This document shows, piece after piece, positions 22,110 to 32,619 of a stretch of DNA of 64,000 nt; within the stretch, counting starts at the first letter, position 1; the number at the start of each line of letters is the position of its first letter. This DNA is from Portulaca oleracea. Taxonomy: Eukaryota; Streptophyta; Magnoliopsida; Caryophyllales; Portulacaceae. Where the stretch lies: NCBI GenBank assembly GCA_029582165.1, contig CM055879.1:31902830-31966829 (forward strand), read 5' to 3'. A model generated the notes under the pieces. It made no database searches and was not told the DNA's origin. It worked only from the letters and a program-made list of their open reading frames with translations. The translations under genes were made by a program, and so were the position numbers.

Positions 22110-25010
22110 GAATTTATTGTAAATATCCTCATAATAATTTTCCTATTTAAACTATGACTATAAATATTAATAATTTATAGGGAAATTTCTATATGACCAC
22201 TTGTTGACTTTATGTGTATCAAAGAAACTTGGTCTGTAGGAAATAACATAAAATACTGGCACTTTTATTTTTGAATCCAAACATAACGATTTCATTTATA
22301 ACAGGTCGTACGACACTTATAATGAAAATCGTGATTGAACTATTGTAAATCTAAAACATAAATATGAAATTCAACTTCCAAAAAACTAATACTAATCTTA
22401 CTGACGTTCGGCTCCAATTTCTTCGATGACTCTACATCTTTAACATTGATGGAGAATCTCACAACCCGTGCTATAGCGATTTAAAAGTCGATCTTCATCC
22501 AACGTATTAAACCACATCAATTGAACAAAACTCTAGAAAGAGACTAAAAACTTTAAATAAGGTTTCAAAAACTCTTACAAAAAAAGAGACTAAACTTTCT
22601 TTGTGAGAACGTAAAACCTAACTAATAATTGCGCTAAAAATCAATCAAATTGGGGCTTACCATCCACAAAAGAATCGATGGCAGCCCCTCCAAGGAGATG
22701 GAGGCTAGGGCTTTCTAGAGAGAAAAAGTTAAAGAGGAAGCTAAGGTTTTTAAAATAGCTATGGAGGTAGTACTTAATGACTATTGTTAAAATACTGGCA
22801 CTTTACCAAAGTAACAAATAAGAGATACTATTAATCATTCATCAAATATGTCAAGTATGTCATGATATACTTGTGTTTGTTGATCAAAGTTTATAAAGCA
22901 CATAAAATATGAAAATAGGGTTTTTGGGTATTTTATTTACTTAATAATTTGTAAGTTTTAATGGAGCCAAAAGAATTCTCCTAATTTTCCCTAAGAATGG
23001 TGCCACGAAGGAGCCAAAGACAAGCACAAATTCAACTACTTCACACCAAAATTTAATTAAAAGAAATTGAGTTATGTTAGTAGGATTTTGTAGGGGGTAT
23101 CTAGGACCTATATACAAACTAAAATCAAAAGTTTTAAAAAAAAACCCTCTCTTCCCTCAAGTATGCAGTCATGGTTTTGCCCATGATTTTTGTTGCTGAC
23201 AAAATCTAACTAAATCCCTACAACATCATTACACTAGGCTCTAGCACAAACCCGGCCTACATGATCCCCATTATATTATGTTGAGTTTAACACTCAAAAA
23301 TCCATCAAAATCCTCTCTTTCTCTCTCTACTTGCTCAGTCAACCCCCTCCTTCATACTATTATATTAACTCTCATTCATTTCAAAGTAAGTCCATAAACA
23401 TCCATATCCCCACATTCTCTTCAAACACAAAAATATTCATAAAAAGTTAGAAGAAAGGTGAGAAAGGAAGTTTTTGCTCTCAAGCATCCAAGAAATCTCA
23501 TCCATCCACTCTAGCCACAATCAAAGGTGTTTTTTCTTTCAAAATTGTCAGCTTTCATGTTAAGATTAAATAAACAAGAACAAGAGTTGCTTTGTAAACC
23601 AGAAAATGGCTAAAAACTACTTATTAATACGACACCCTTTTTTTCTAAAACCGAATTTTATGTTTTTACTCTTGTTTTAGGTATTAAAAGGGTGTTAGAA
23701 ACTTGAAAAAATGTTCATTAAAAGCCTCCTGAGATTCGGCCACTATAGATGTTCATAAGATGAGTTTTTCTTGCTTAAACAATCAAGTTTCTGAGTTTTT
23801 CAAACTCAAAATGACACCAAGATAAAAATATATTTTGGAAAAATTTTCTACATGAAAGATGTAGGTTAATATGTCTAGAAACCACTAAAAAGTTAGTTTT
23901 GCAAAAATAATATAAAGGCAGTGAGTTATAACGCAAAAACCAACACCTTTCCAGATTCGCGTCTATTCTGACGTAGGTTTGGTTTTTGTAAAAATTATAC
24001 AAATCGGTAACTCTTAAAAATAAACTAAAAATATGGGGTTAAACTAGACTCATAAACAGAACTTTTTCAATTTGAATGACCTTAAAAGCTTTTGCATAGA
24101 GGGAGAATGAAAATAAACAAAATCAGGCAAAAAAAATTGATTTTTCTGCCCTAAAACGATTTTTTACTCAAATCTAGAAATGAAATGTTTAAAGATGATT
24201 TCTTCAATATTATGCTAGAAAACCACTAATAAACGAGTTATAAGACCAAAGAAATAATTATTTGTTAAAAATAACTTTATATGGGATTAAAAGAAAGTTA
24301 TCTTTTAAATACACCTTTGCTAGTGCCTAAGCAAGAGTTAGAATCATTTCTTTAAACATTGCAGCAATTTAAAATAAGATAAAAGTGACTAAAATGAAAA
24401 GCTAATGAAAGCTTTTTATGTAGGATTATGGTTATAATTATAGTTAAATACTCTAATTTTTCAGGATATCCAAAAATACCAAGGAAGTCAAGGTATTTCA
24501 TTCCCAAATGGATGTGTGCTAAGTGCCTAAGAGAGGGCCATAAAGACTGAAAATAATTATATATTATTCAAAGTTTTATTTGGTTGATTATTTACATTTG
24601 GTGAAGTTTATATTTTATTTGTTCATGATGAATGTGAAGTTTGATATTACAAAGTTGATGACACTAACTTTTACTACCAAGTCCATGATAAAGAACCCTA
24701 TGAAATCAAGTCATATTATTCCAACTTTTATGTGATAATATTGATGCTACCATGGTTAAATGACAAAAAGCTATATAATTCTAACTATACAATGCTACTC
24801 ATAATGCCACTTTATGATACTTAAAATTTAAGTTTAGGATGCTTCTTTATGATACCACCTAAAGATGTTAAGTTGTTATGACAAGTCCTATGGAGATGCT
24901 CATGGTTCTAACTAACGATTAAAGTTATAATACATGTTCTATGTGTTCATTGCATCATCTAGCATTTCATTCATTTATGGCACGTAGTAAGATGATCTTG
25001 AGTCATCCTT
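22110..25010. other. Unrecognised AT-rich region
   Basis: No gene, RNA gene or transposon end could be identified in this 2.9 kb. A pyrimidine-rich stretch at 23300-23350 is followed by leader-like sequence up to 23525, and long noncoding sequence continues to 24600. An undetected LTR or long intron is possible, but nothing in it supports one. Confidence 0.4.
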
Positions 25011-25012
25011 AG

Positions 25013-25100
25013 TCACTACTAAAAATATGTCTATTACCAACCATTTTTTTCCAACCAATTTAAAATGGTTGGAAAAACTAACCATTTTAGAATCATTTTG
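25013..25100 (+). mobile_element. Possible CACTA transposon terminus
   Basis: CACTACTAAAAAT at 25013 resembles CACTA (En/Spm) ends. It is followed by alternating short inverted words (ccaaccatt, aaaatggttgg, aaccattttag), typical of their subterminal repeats. No matching AGTAGTG end or transposase was found. Confidence 0.35.
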
Positions 25101-25254
25101 AAAAATCACTACCTAAGCCTAATACCCGGCACCAAGCCACCAACCTAGATTAAATCTAACCCACAACATTAAACCAAGATTCGACTAAACCAGAGAACAA
25201 GTAAAATGAAAGAAAAAAAATACAAACTAGCTACTGCCCACTACTTAGCATAAA

Positions 25255-26200
25255 TTGAGGGAAAAAGACAGAAGAAAGGAAGAAAAATGAGAAAGAAACA
25301 CAGAAAAAAAAAGACGATAAAGAGAGAAAGAGAAACAGAGGAAACAGAGAAGAGGGACAGAAAAAAACCAACAGAGACAAGGGACGGGAAACAAACAGTC
25401 GAAACAGAGAAGAAAAAGGAAGAGGAAACAGGGGAATATAGAGAAGACATCATCAATAATATAGAATTCATACACAAAATCAACCAAATCAAACATAGCA
25501 ATATCTTTCAACATCCAAAATCCATAAACAAATGTAGTGCTAATAACATATCAAAATGGGCATGAAAACAAGATTTAATCTAAACCTAATCCTAAGATCG
25601 AATTAAAACATAAATTAAAGGCCTAAATCTAAACTAACCCTAAAGTTGGATGGAAGGTTAGGGGTTGTCACTTGCCCCCAAAAACCGACCATGCCCAAAA
25701 TCGACCTCTCCCATTTGTTTTTATACTCGATCTCATCCTTCCATCTTACATCTGACCCGTCCGATTGAGTCTCGGTGAACGGTGGGGATGATTTCTACTG
25801 CTCGAACGAAGTTGGTGGTGCAAGCTTTGGTGGTCGAGGAGCTTTGGGTGTCTTTTTTTTTTGTTTTCGTCATTTATGGCAGAGAAGAGAAAAGAGAAAG
25901 AGAATCAGAGAAAGAAAGAGAGGAAAGAGAGGGAGAAAGAAAGAGAAAATGGACAAAGGAATAAGAGAGAGAAGGAGAGGAAAAGAGAGAATGAGAGAAA
26001 TGAGAAAATGAGTCAATGAGAAGAGAGAGGGAAAAATGGGGAAATGGGTTAGAGTTATGGGTAACTGGGTAGTGGGCAGTTGGGTTAGGGTTTGGGTTGC
26101 TGGCTTCTGGGTTTTAGGGTTAGGCGGGTTTAAGGGTAGGAGGGATTAGGCTGGGGGAAGGGTTTTGGGCTGGGAAAGAGGGGAAAAATAAGAATTGAGC
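25255..26200. repeat. Purine-rich tracts and G-rich telomere-like words
   Basis: Bases 25255-25440 and 25868-26040 are almost pure A/G on the plus strand. Bases 26047-26180 are G-rich with scattered ttagggttt/gggttaggg words. Open frames here are low-complexity Arg/Glu/Lys repeats (or Ser/Phe/Leu on the complement) and are not credible genes. Confidence 0.6.
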
Positions 26201-26423
26201 TAAGGATTGGGTAGAAGAGATTAGGTTTTATTTATTTATTTTTTCTTTTCTTTTCATTTTTAGTGTTTTGTTTTATTTTATAATAATAACTAAAATAATA
26301 AAATGAAATAAAACCTAATAAACATGTAAAATAAATAAAAACATGATAATAATTCCTATTTAATTAATGAAAGCAAGTAAAAAGTCATGAACAAAGGGGA
26401 TAAAAATGTGAAAAATACGGAAT

Positions 26424-27010
26424 AAACAGTCTCCGTCTTTCAAATATCTAGGCATCCCAATCTCCTTCCGTAATTTGACTAAAAATGATTGTAATATCCT
26501 GGTAGACAAGATACTGAAGCGCATCAAGATGTGGGAAACTAGAAATATTTCCTATGTAAGACGGGTGACGTTGATAAACTCGGTTTTGACGGGGATTTAC
26601 AGTTTTTGGGCAAGGGTCCTAATCCTCCTGCAGCATACAATTGATTACTTAACAAATATTGTCGGAATTTCCTCTGGGGGACTTCCCATGAGTATGCAAA
26701 AACTCCCATGGTGGGTTTGGACAAGACCTGTGCGCCAAAAGAGCTTGGAGGGATCGGGCTTCGAAATCTGGAAGTTTAGAACAAGGTTTCAATTGCTAAA
26801 CTTGCCTGAGATATCCAAAGAAATAAAGAGCTCTTATGTGTCAAATGGAATCATACAAAATATATCAAGAATGCTTCGTGGTGGAATCATACAAAATATT
26901 TGTTTTTCCTGGCCCGAGTGATCAAAAACCAAGTAAAGACTTGTTGTTTAAGTTATGCAAAATGTCATAGAAAAGCTAGGAAAACAATAGACATTGCTCT
27001 AAACTTGTAA
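26424..27010 (+). pseudogene. LINE reverse transcriptase C-terminal fragment, frameshifted
   Basis: Frames from 26424 read SPSFKYLGIPIS, then WETRNISYVRRVTLINSVL and YSFWARVLILL, then after a frameshift near 26665 RNFLWGTSHEY and LGGIGLRNLEV. These are the hallmark blocks after the RT catalytic core of plant L1-type ORF2 (KYLG, GR-x-LI-x-SVL, W-x-FLWG, GGLGLR). A second shift follows near 26790. No RT active site is included, so it is truncated at the 5' side and dead. Confidence 0.75.
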
Positions 27011-27124
27011 ATCGGTCAGCTTTTAGTGTTGTCCTTGTACCTCTTTAATTGTTAATATAGCCTGTGGTTTTTTGCAATATATAATTATATGTGTGTGTAC
27101 GCGCGCGCGTATTTTCAATAATAT

Positions 27125-27465
27125 TAAAAAGGGTTTTTGGACACTAATATACTGAACTTTTGGGGTATTGGATAATAATACAAAACACTGAACTTTGACA
27201 TTGGACAATAATACACTGTACTTTGGGGGATGTTGGACAATAATGCACTCATAGCAATTCCGACGATGGCTGTCTCGGTGGCAATCCTATGTGGTTCGCC
27301 TGCCACGTAGGATCACTGCCAAGTTAGTTACTGTCGGAATATTTTTGGATATACTATTGTCCAACACCTCCTAAAGTACAGTGCATTATTGTCCAAGGTC
27401 AAAGTTCAGTGCATTATTGTCCAATACCCTAAAAGTCCAGTATATTGGCGTCCAAAAATCCATAT
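27125..27465. mobile_element. Foldback MITE, family F2, copy 3
   Basis: Ends are ggtttttggacactaatatactgaactttt and the complement of cagtatattggcgtccaaaaatcc. Arms of about 150 bp carry the words ttggacaataatacactg and cacgtaggat. The core includes tgccacgtaggatcactgcc. It lies just outside inverted unit 3. Confidence 0.8.
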
Positions 27466-27704
27466 TAAATTTAACATGACATTTATTTACCTTGCTTATG
27501 TCTATGGAGTGTGGACACTAGAAACATTTATTTACTTTCTGCGGCACCCAAAGCAAATTACAAACTAACTATTGACACTTATATACACTTCGTGTAACAC
27601 TCTTGACTTTCTCATATACACAATTATTATGTGACAGTAAAACCAATAACTATGTCTAGCCCATTAGCAGTAAAGTTTCAGTGTATATGACATGTCATTA
27701 AACA

Positions 27705-28052
27705 AAGGATTTTTGGACGCTAATATATTGAACTTTTGAGGTATTGGATAATAATACACAGAACTTTGACATTGGACAATAATGCACTGAACTTTCAGGG
27801 GTGTTGGACCATAATGCACCCGAGAAAATTTCGATGGTGACGAACTTGGTGACAATCTTACGTGGCAGACCGAGAAGACGAATAGGCTAAATAATATTTA
27901 AGTTTGTGACAAGCTACATAGGATTGCCACGAAGTTAGCCACTGTCAAAATCATACTGAGTGCGTTATTGTTCAACATCCCCAAAAGTACAGTGTATTAT
28001 TGTCCAAAGTCAAAGTTCAGTGCATTATTGTCTAATACTCCAAAAGTTCAGT
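27705..28052. mobile_element. Foldback MITE, family F2, copy 4
   Basis: Ends are ggatttttggacgctaatatattgaactttt and the complement of ctaatactccaaaagttcag. It interrupts unit 3 between tatatgacatgtcatta and caacaacactattattttagac. In unit 1 these are joined through gatttaataactaattcg, so unit 1 preserves the empty site. Confidence 0.8.
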
Positions 28053-28224
28053 CAACAACACTATTATTTTAGACTTACTTTTATATGAAATATTATGATG
28101 GGAGAATTTTAAACAAAATAATTGTCATGTACAAGGTATTCATATAAATTTTAGTTTAGTTTAGATATATATTCTACCTTTGGTGTAAACAAATAATTGA
28201 GCAATCGAAACAAATAATTTCAAT

Positions 28225-28386
28225 TTAGTTGTCGTCATGCGATTGTGAGGTCACGAGTTTGAGTAATTGAAGTAAACTCTTAAATAAATGCAAGGTTATG
28301 TTTGTCTACGTTACACATTTGTGGTATGACCCTTTTTCAGACCCTCGCTTGTAGGGATGATTTGTACAATGGATTGTCCTTTTTAA
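28225..28386 (+). mobile_element. Au-like SINE, copy in unit 3
   Basis: Plus-strand copy of the shared SINE: gttgtcgtcatgcgattg, gaggtcacgagtttgag, tgcaaggttatg, cagaccctcgcttgtagg, ggattgtcc and a T-run. Confidence 0.6.
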
Positions 28387-28982
28387 TCTTACATAGGATT
28401 TTTCTTTAATATTAAAATATTTAATCTTATAATTTATAATTGCGGACTAAGTGCATTCTTAACTAAGAAATGATAACTTGTCACACTATGAGATGTTTGA
28501 TTATAACTTTGGACTTCTAGTTACCTTGAGTCTTGACCATGTGTTTAACAATTAAAATGAGTCTAGAATTTGTGTACAAAGTTTAAATCTACCTTTCTTC
28601 TCATTAAGTCCCTTCGTTTCACATATTAATAACAAAAATTAAGAAATTATCCACCGTGCATTGTCTTGAAAATTTAATTTTGAAATACTGTGATTACAAA
28701 TTCGTAACATTGATCAAAACTAATTAACTATTCACTATGCAATATTGAAATCTCCACTAAAAATAGTCTCTAATAAATATTCCAACGACTAGTCAAATCC
28801 ACTATGCAATGAAACTACCTAACAAATACATAGTATCAATATATAGTAAAGAGCCACCTTAGGAAAATATGAAAGGAATATCTTAAACTTCTATAGCCAT
28901 ACAAAGGTATGCCACATTACTAACAATATAACAACTAAGGAGAAAATGAAGGTAAATCACATAGTAAGCCAAAGTTAACATG

Positions 28983-28990
28983 TATAAATA
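28983..28990 (+). promoter_or_regulatory. TATA box of cysteine-rich gene copy 3
   Basis: TATAAATA 109 bp ahead of the start codon. The sequence between is close to copy 1 and ends in a GATCGATCGATC-like run just before the ATG. Confidence 0.7.
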
Positions 28991-29098
28991 CTTGCATAAA
29001 CTCCAAGTAAAACATCATAAATTAAGTCATATCATATCTTGAAGCAGTAAATCAATCTTTTCATTGGAAAAGCTTTTTCTCCAATCGATCGATCAAGC

Positions 29099-29663
29099 AT
29101 GGGTTCAAACAAGCTGACAATGGTTTTGGTTGTGGCTTTGATCAATTCAATCATTGTAAACTACGCAATAGCGGAAGAAGAGCTAAAGAAAACAAGCGCA
29201 GAGTCTATAGCAGGATTTTCAACTCTAGATACGGTCGTGGAGGATCAATACCTTCAGATTATACTGTGTATAGAGAAGTGCAAAGAAGGTGACAGTGCCT
29301 GTGAAGATAAATGTGCTGAAGATGTCTTGCCAAAAGATGAAGAAGGGCAAAAGAAGTTGTGGCTTCAAACGAAAGAGAACGCTAAAAAAGAATTTTGCAT
29401 TCAAGGTTGTGATAACGGATTCGCATGTGGCACCAAAGCAACTCAAGGTAAGTTTATTCAAGTATTTTTCAAGTTCAAAAAAAGAAAAAAGACCCTTACT
29501 CTATGCTCTTTGAATCACTCATTTATTTGACCCAATATTTTTTACGATGTATAATATTGCAGAAGAGAAGGTCAACTGTCTTAAAACATGCTTCAACTAT
29601 TGCGGTGGATATGAAAAGGACACAAAATTCTTGTACACCAAGGAGGCGACACAGAAGCCATAA
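29099..29663 (+). CDS. Secreted ten-cysteine small protein, copy 3
   Basis: Exon 1 29099-29447, intron 29448-29562 (GT-AG, phase 1), exon 2 29563-29663, 149 residues. Signal peptide 1-25 and ten cysteines (57, 61, 68, 72, 100, 104, 110, 122, 126, 130) are as in copies 1 and 2. Gln replaces Lys at 53, while 13, 95 and 149 agree with copy 2. It keeps its full 3' flank, with AATAAA words at about 29765 and 29779 as likely polyadenylation signals. Of the three copies it has the least disturbed surroundings up to the copia insertion at 29999. Function is unknown; a defence-type extracellular peptide is an inference from cysteine pattern, secretion signal and duplication only. Confidence 0.85.
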
Positions 29664-29763
29664 AGGCCAAGCCAGTAGAAATAAAGCACAAGTTTTGATA
29701 CGTCAAAAACAATGACTATGCCTTTATATTAATTAGTTGTACTTAGATTATGCCACTTTTTTC

Positions 29764-29784
29764 TAATAAATTACATCAATAAAA
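29764..29784 (+). terminator. Likely polyadenylation signals of copy 3
   Basis: Two AATAAA words (about 29765 and 29779) lie about 100-120 bp after the stop codon. The corresponding complement is present downstream of copy 1 and absent from copy 2. Confidence 0.45.
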
Positions 29785-29998
29785 GTTTTGTATTTTTTTG
29801 AACATAATCATCAATTATTCTTTATGCTAGAGTCGTTTTAATGTATACTCTTTGTTTGTGATTATTACTTTGCTTGTTTTCAATCTAATCATCAATATGT
29901 ATGGAATCACTTACGTTTTTAAAAATACTCATTTAATCATAAATTCTAAACATATTGACAAAGTCTAATAATCATAAAACATTCATCCTTTGCAAAAC

Positions 29999-30498
29999 TG
30001 TTAGGATTCTCAGGGCGTAGTTAGCAGACAAACAATAATAAGGGCGAAAAATAAATAAAGATTCGACACAAGGAATTAACGTGGAAAAACCCAAACCGGG
30101 AAAAAACCACGAACGATGCACTATCAGAGGATTACAACAGTGTTTCAGAGATTCCCAGACCTCCACAATCTCTCACAACCTCCCTAGAGTTACAACCTGA
30201 TAACTCAACACTCACAGATGAGTCTCACACAACTCCCTCAGGGACAAAGAGATTACAGGTCAATCTCTTGTGGTATAAGATGAAACACTCTCAATTGCTA
30301 TATAAATAAACCTAGCACCTAGGCTCTATTTATAGTACAAGGCTAACACAATTTTAGGATTAATAGAGTCTCTACAGCAAAGGAATTACAAAAAAGAAGT
30401 GAAACAAATCAACAATCTGATTCCCACTCAAACTCTTCTACCTTGCTCCCCAAGAGATAGAGACCAACCCAAAATTGGTCTCCACATTCAACCCAACA
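29999..30498 (-). repeat. 3' LTR of the copia element
   Basis: Matches 32117-32614 over its whole length with scattered substitutions and small indels (for instance near 30135-30150 and 30190-30235). It is bounded by TG...CA. Confidence 0.92.
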
Positions 30499-30651
30499 AT
30501 CTCCCACTTGGAGACCAATTGTAAACGCAGCCTTCGTCGATTATCATCAATCACCACTTCAACATCTTCTCGAATCCTTTAGTGCATCCATCTCGATCTT
30601 GTTCAGCAAAGAACAACAGAGGTCCCAGTTGACCTCCCATCAACTCCTCTT

Positions 30652-32064
30652 TTAGCAATAGGCTCCCACTGCCCAGGCACGCCCCTGCAACTTCGACATA
30701 CGCATCATCGTCAACAACTTAGGGGAATTTTGGATTGGGATTTTACCTCGTGTTGAACTTGTCGAATTCCCATGCAGGTTAGATGCGTTCCTCGGCTGAT
30801 CATCCGTTCCCGTAGCCTCGACCTGAAACCTCCTCGTTTCTGGTTCCCTTCTCTCATCAGAGAAGCTAACACGCCTTTGACGAGCATGAACCGACATGTT
30901 AGAGTTATCAATGACAGAATATAGCTTCCCCTCTTTCCTGCCATTTGCAATTATCAGAGATCCTTTCGTTACCCTCCAATGACCATCTTCAAATCTCGTC
31001 GTGAACCCCTCCTCATCCAGTTGACTCACAGATACAAGGTTCTTGGTCAGACCCGGGACATACCGAACATTCTTCAACCTCCAAGTTCCACCCTTAGAAG
31101 TTTTAATGTTCACATCACCTCTTCCTAGCACCTTTAGGTTGTGACCGTTTGCAAGCCTAACCCTGCCAAACCTCCCACTCACAAAATTGCTAAAGGCCTC
31201 CTTGCTAGACGAAGAGTGAAACGAAGCACCCGAATCTATCACCCAACCCCCTTCTAACTTGTCAACACAAACAGTTAGGGCATCACCAAAATCCTCAACA
31301 GAATATACAGAGTCCTGGTCATTATGGCTGCTCTTCTTAGGTTTGGGACAATCCCTACGAAAATGACCTCTATCACCACAGTTCCAACACAACACTTGCT
31401 CCATGTTTCGACCTCTAGATTTTGATCGACCCCGACCCGAACTCCCACTATTCCTCCTACCCCTGACAGTCAAAGCATCCCCCGAAGACTCAGACACATC
31501 GGAATCTTTCCTGCGAATACTTTCATTCAGGACCAAGTCTCTAATTTCCCCAAACTTCAGTTTCTCATCCTTCTTAGTTGAAGAAGTTACAGAAGTCACG
31601 AAATTTTCCCAAGACTTAGGTAGGGTAGCCAATAGTATATTAGCATTCATCTCATCGTCGAACTTAAATCCCACAGAGGTTAATTTTGATAGTATCATAT
31701 TCAACTCATTCATACTATCATGCATATCACCAGACCCATGCATCTTAAATTCAAACAAACGACGTAACACATATACCTTGTTCACCGCCGAAGGTTTCTC
31801 ATATGTGTTTTGCAAGGCCTCGAGCAGGTCTTTTGTCGTTTTCTGATATTTGACGTTGAAAGCCACGTTCCGAGCTAGCGCCACCGACCGCATCTTGAAT
31901 GCCTGACCATCAAGCTCTTCCCAATCCTTCTGTTCCATCTCATTTGGCTTATCACCCATCGCAAGATGCAACCTTTGCTGGCGGAGCATATCCTCAACGC
32001 GCATCCTCCACCATGCGTAGTCTTTCCCATCGAACTCCGGAATCTTCACAATAGCGCCCGCCAT
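30652..32064 (-). CDS. Copia Gag-protease polyprotein, pol deleted
   Basis: Intact frame of 470 codons. Residues 1-200 form a copia-type Gag core (F-x-G-x-DYAWWRMRVEDML, LLATLPKSWENF). A single CCHC zinc knuckle CWNCGDRGHFRRDC lies around 230. The aspartic protease motif WVIDSGASFH is near 275. A GAG-pre-integrase segment (NLVSVSQLDEEGF, GKLYSV) ends around 385. The following 80 residues (MSVHARQRRVSFSDERRE onward) are not pre-integrase or integrase and mark the internal deletion joint, probably within codons 385-395. Such a frame would make capsid and protease but no replication enzymes. The ATG follows the primer site by about 40 bp. No stop or frameshift is present. Confidence 0.9.
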   Translation of the reverse strand: MAGAIVKIPEFDGKDYAWWRMRVEDMLRQQRLHLAMGDKPNEMEQKDWEELDGQAFKMRSVALARNVAFNVKYQKTTKDLLEALQNTYEKPSAVNKVYVLRRLFEFKMHGSGDMHDSMNELNMILSKLTSVGFKFDDEMNANILLATLPKSWENFVTSVTSSTKKDEKLKFGEIRDLVLNESIRRKDSDVSESSGDALTVRGRRNSGSSGRGRSKSRGRNMEQVLCWNCGDRGHFRRDCPKPKKSSHNDQDSVYSVEDFGDALTVCVDKLEGGWVIDSGASFHSSSSKEAFSNFVSGRFGRVRLANGHNLKVLGRGDVNIKTSKGGTWRLKNVRYVPGLTKNLVSVSQLDEEGFTTRFEDGHWRVTKGSLIIANGRKEGKLYSVIDNSNMSVHARQRRVSFSDERREPETRRFQVEATGTDDQPRNASNLHGNSTSSTRGKIPIQNSPKLLTMMRMSKLQGRAWAVGAYC

Positions 32065-32116
32065 TGCTTCTCAGTCTGCAGATCAACCACGCTCCAACCA
32101 AAGCTCTGATACCACT

Positions 32117-32614
32117 TGTTAGGACTCTCAGGGCGTAGTTAACAGACAAACAATAATAAGGGCGAAAAATAAATAAAGATTCGACACAAGGAATTAACGT
32201 GGAAAAACCCAAACCGGGAAAAAACCACGAACGATGCACTATCAGAGGATTACAATGATGTTTGTAGATTCCCGGACCTCCACAATCTCTCACAACCTCC
32301 TAGAGTTACAACTCGAGAACTCAACACTCACGGATGAGTCTCACACAACTCCTCGAGGACAAAGAGATTACAGGTCAATCTCTTGTGGTATAAGATGAAA
32401 CACTCTCAATTGCTATATAAATAAACCTAGCACCTAGGCTCTATTTATAGTACAAGGCTAACACAATTTTAGGATTAATAGAGTCTCTACAGCAAAGGAA
32501 TTACAAAAAAAGAAGTGGAACAAATCAACAATCTGATTCCCACTCAAACTCTTCTACCTTGCTCCCCAAGAGATAGAGACCAACCCAAAATTGGTCTCCA
32601 CATTCAACCCAACA
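32117..32614 (-). repeat. 5' LTR of the copia element
   Basis: See the element entry. The minus-strand promoter motif ctatttatag complement (TATAAATAG) lies at about 32441-32452. Confidence 0.9.
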
Positions 32615-32619
32615 AAAAC

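Larger units (their letters stand above)
27480..29905. repeat. Duplicated unit 3, inverted
   Basis: Reverse-complement homologue of 4166-6340 (unit 1) and of the gene-proximal part of unit 2. It spans the 3' flank to 29905, the gene, its promoter, the SINE and the distal stretch with tgcggcacccaaagcaaatt. It carries one private foldback MITE (27705-28052). Confidence 0.85.
29994..32619 (-). mobile_element. Internally deleted Ty1/copia element (gag-protease only)
   Basis: LTRs at 29999-30498 (500 bp) and 32117-32614 (498 bp) start TGTT and end AACA. They differ at a small number of positions, by eye a few percent. The target duplication AAAAC is perfect (29994-29998 and 32615-32619). On the minus strand the 5' LTR is followed by TGGTATCAGAGC (about 32103-32114), the primer site for initiator tRNA-Met, and the 3' LTR is preceded by the polypurine tract AAGTGGGAGAT. 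Total length is 2616 bp against about 5 kb for a full copia element. Integrase, reverse transcriptase and RNase H are absent, so it must be mobilised in trans if at all. Confidence 0.93.

Noticed and set aside
25241..26011. Several 60-90 codon frames rich in Arg/Glu or Ser/Phe/Leu
   Set aside because: Low-complexity translation of purine tracts.
31403..31846. 147-codon plus-strand frame inside the copia gag
   Set aside because: Antisense shadow of the gag frame with no domain.
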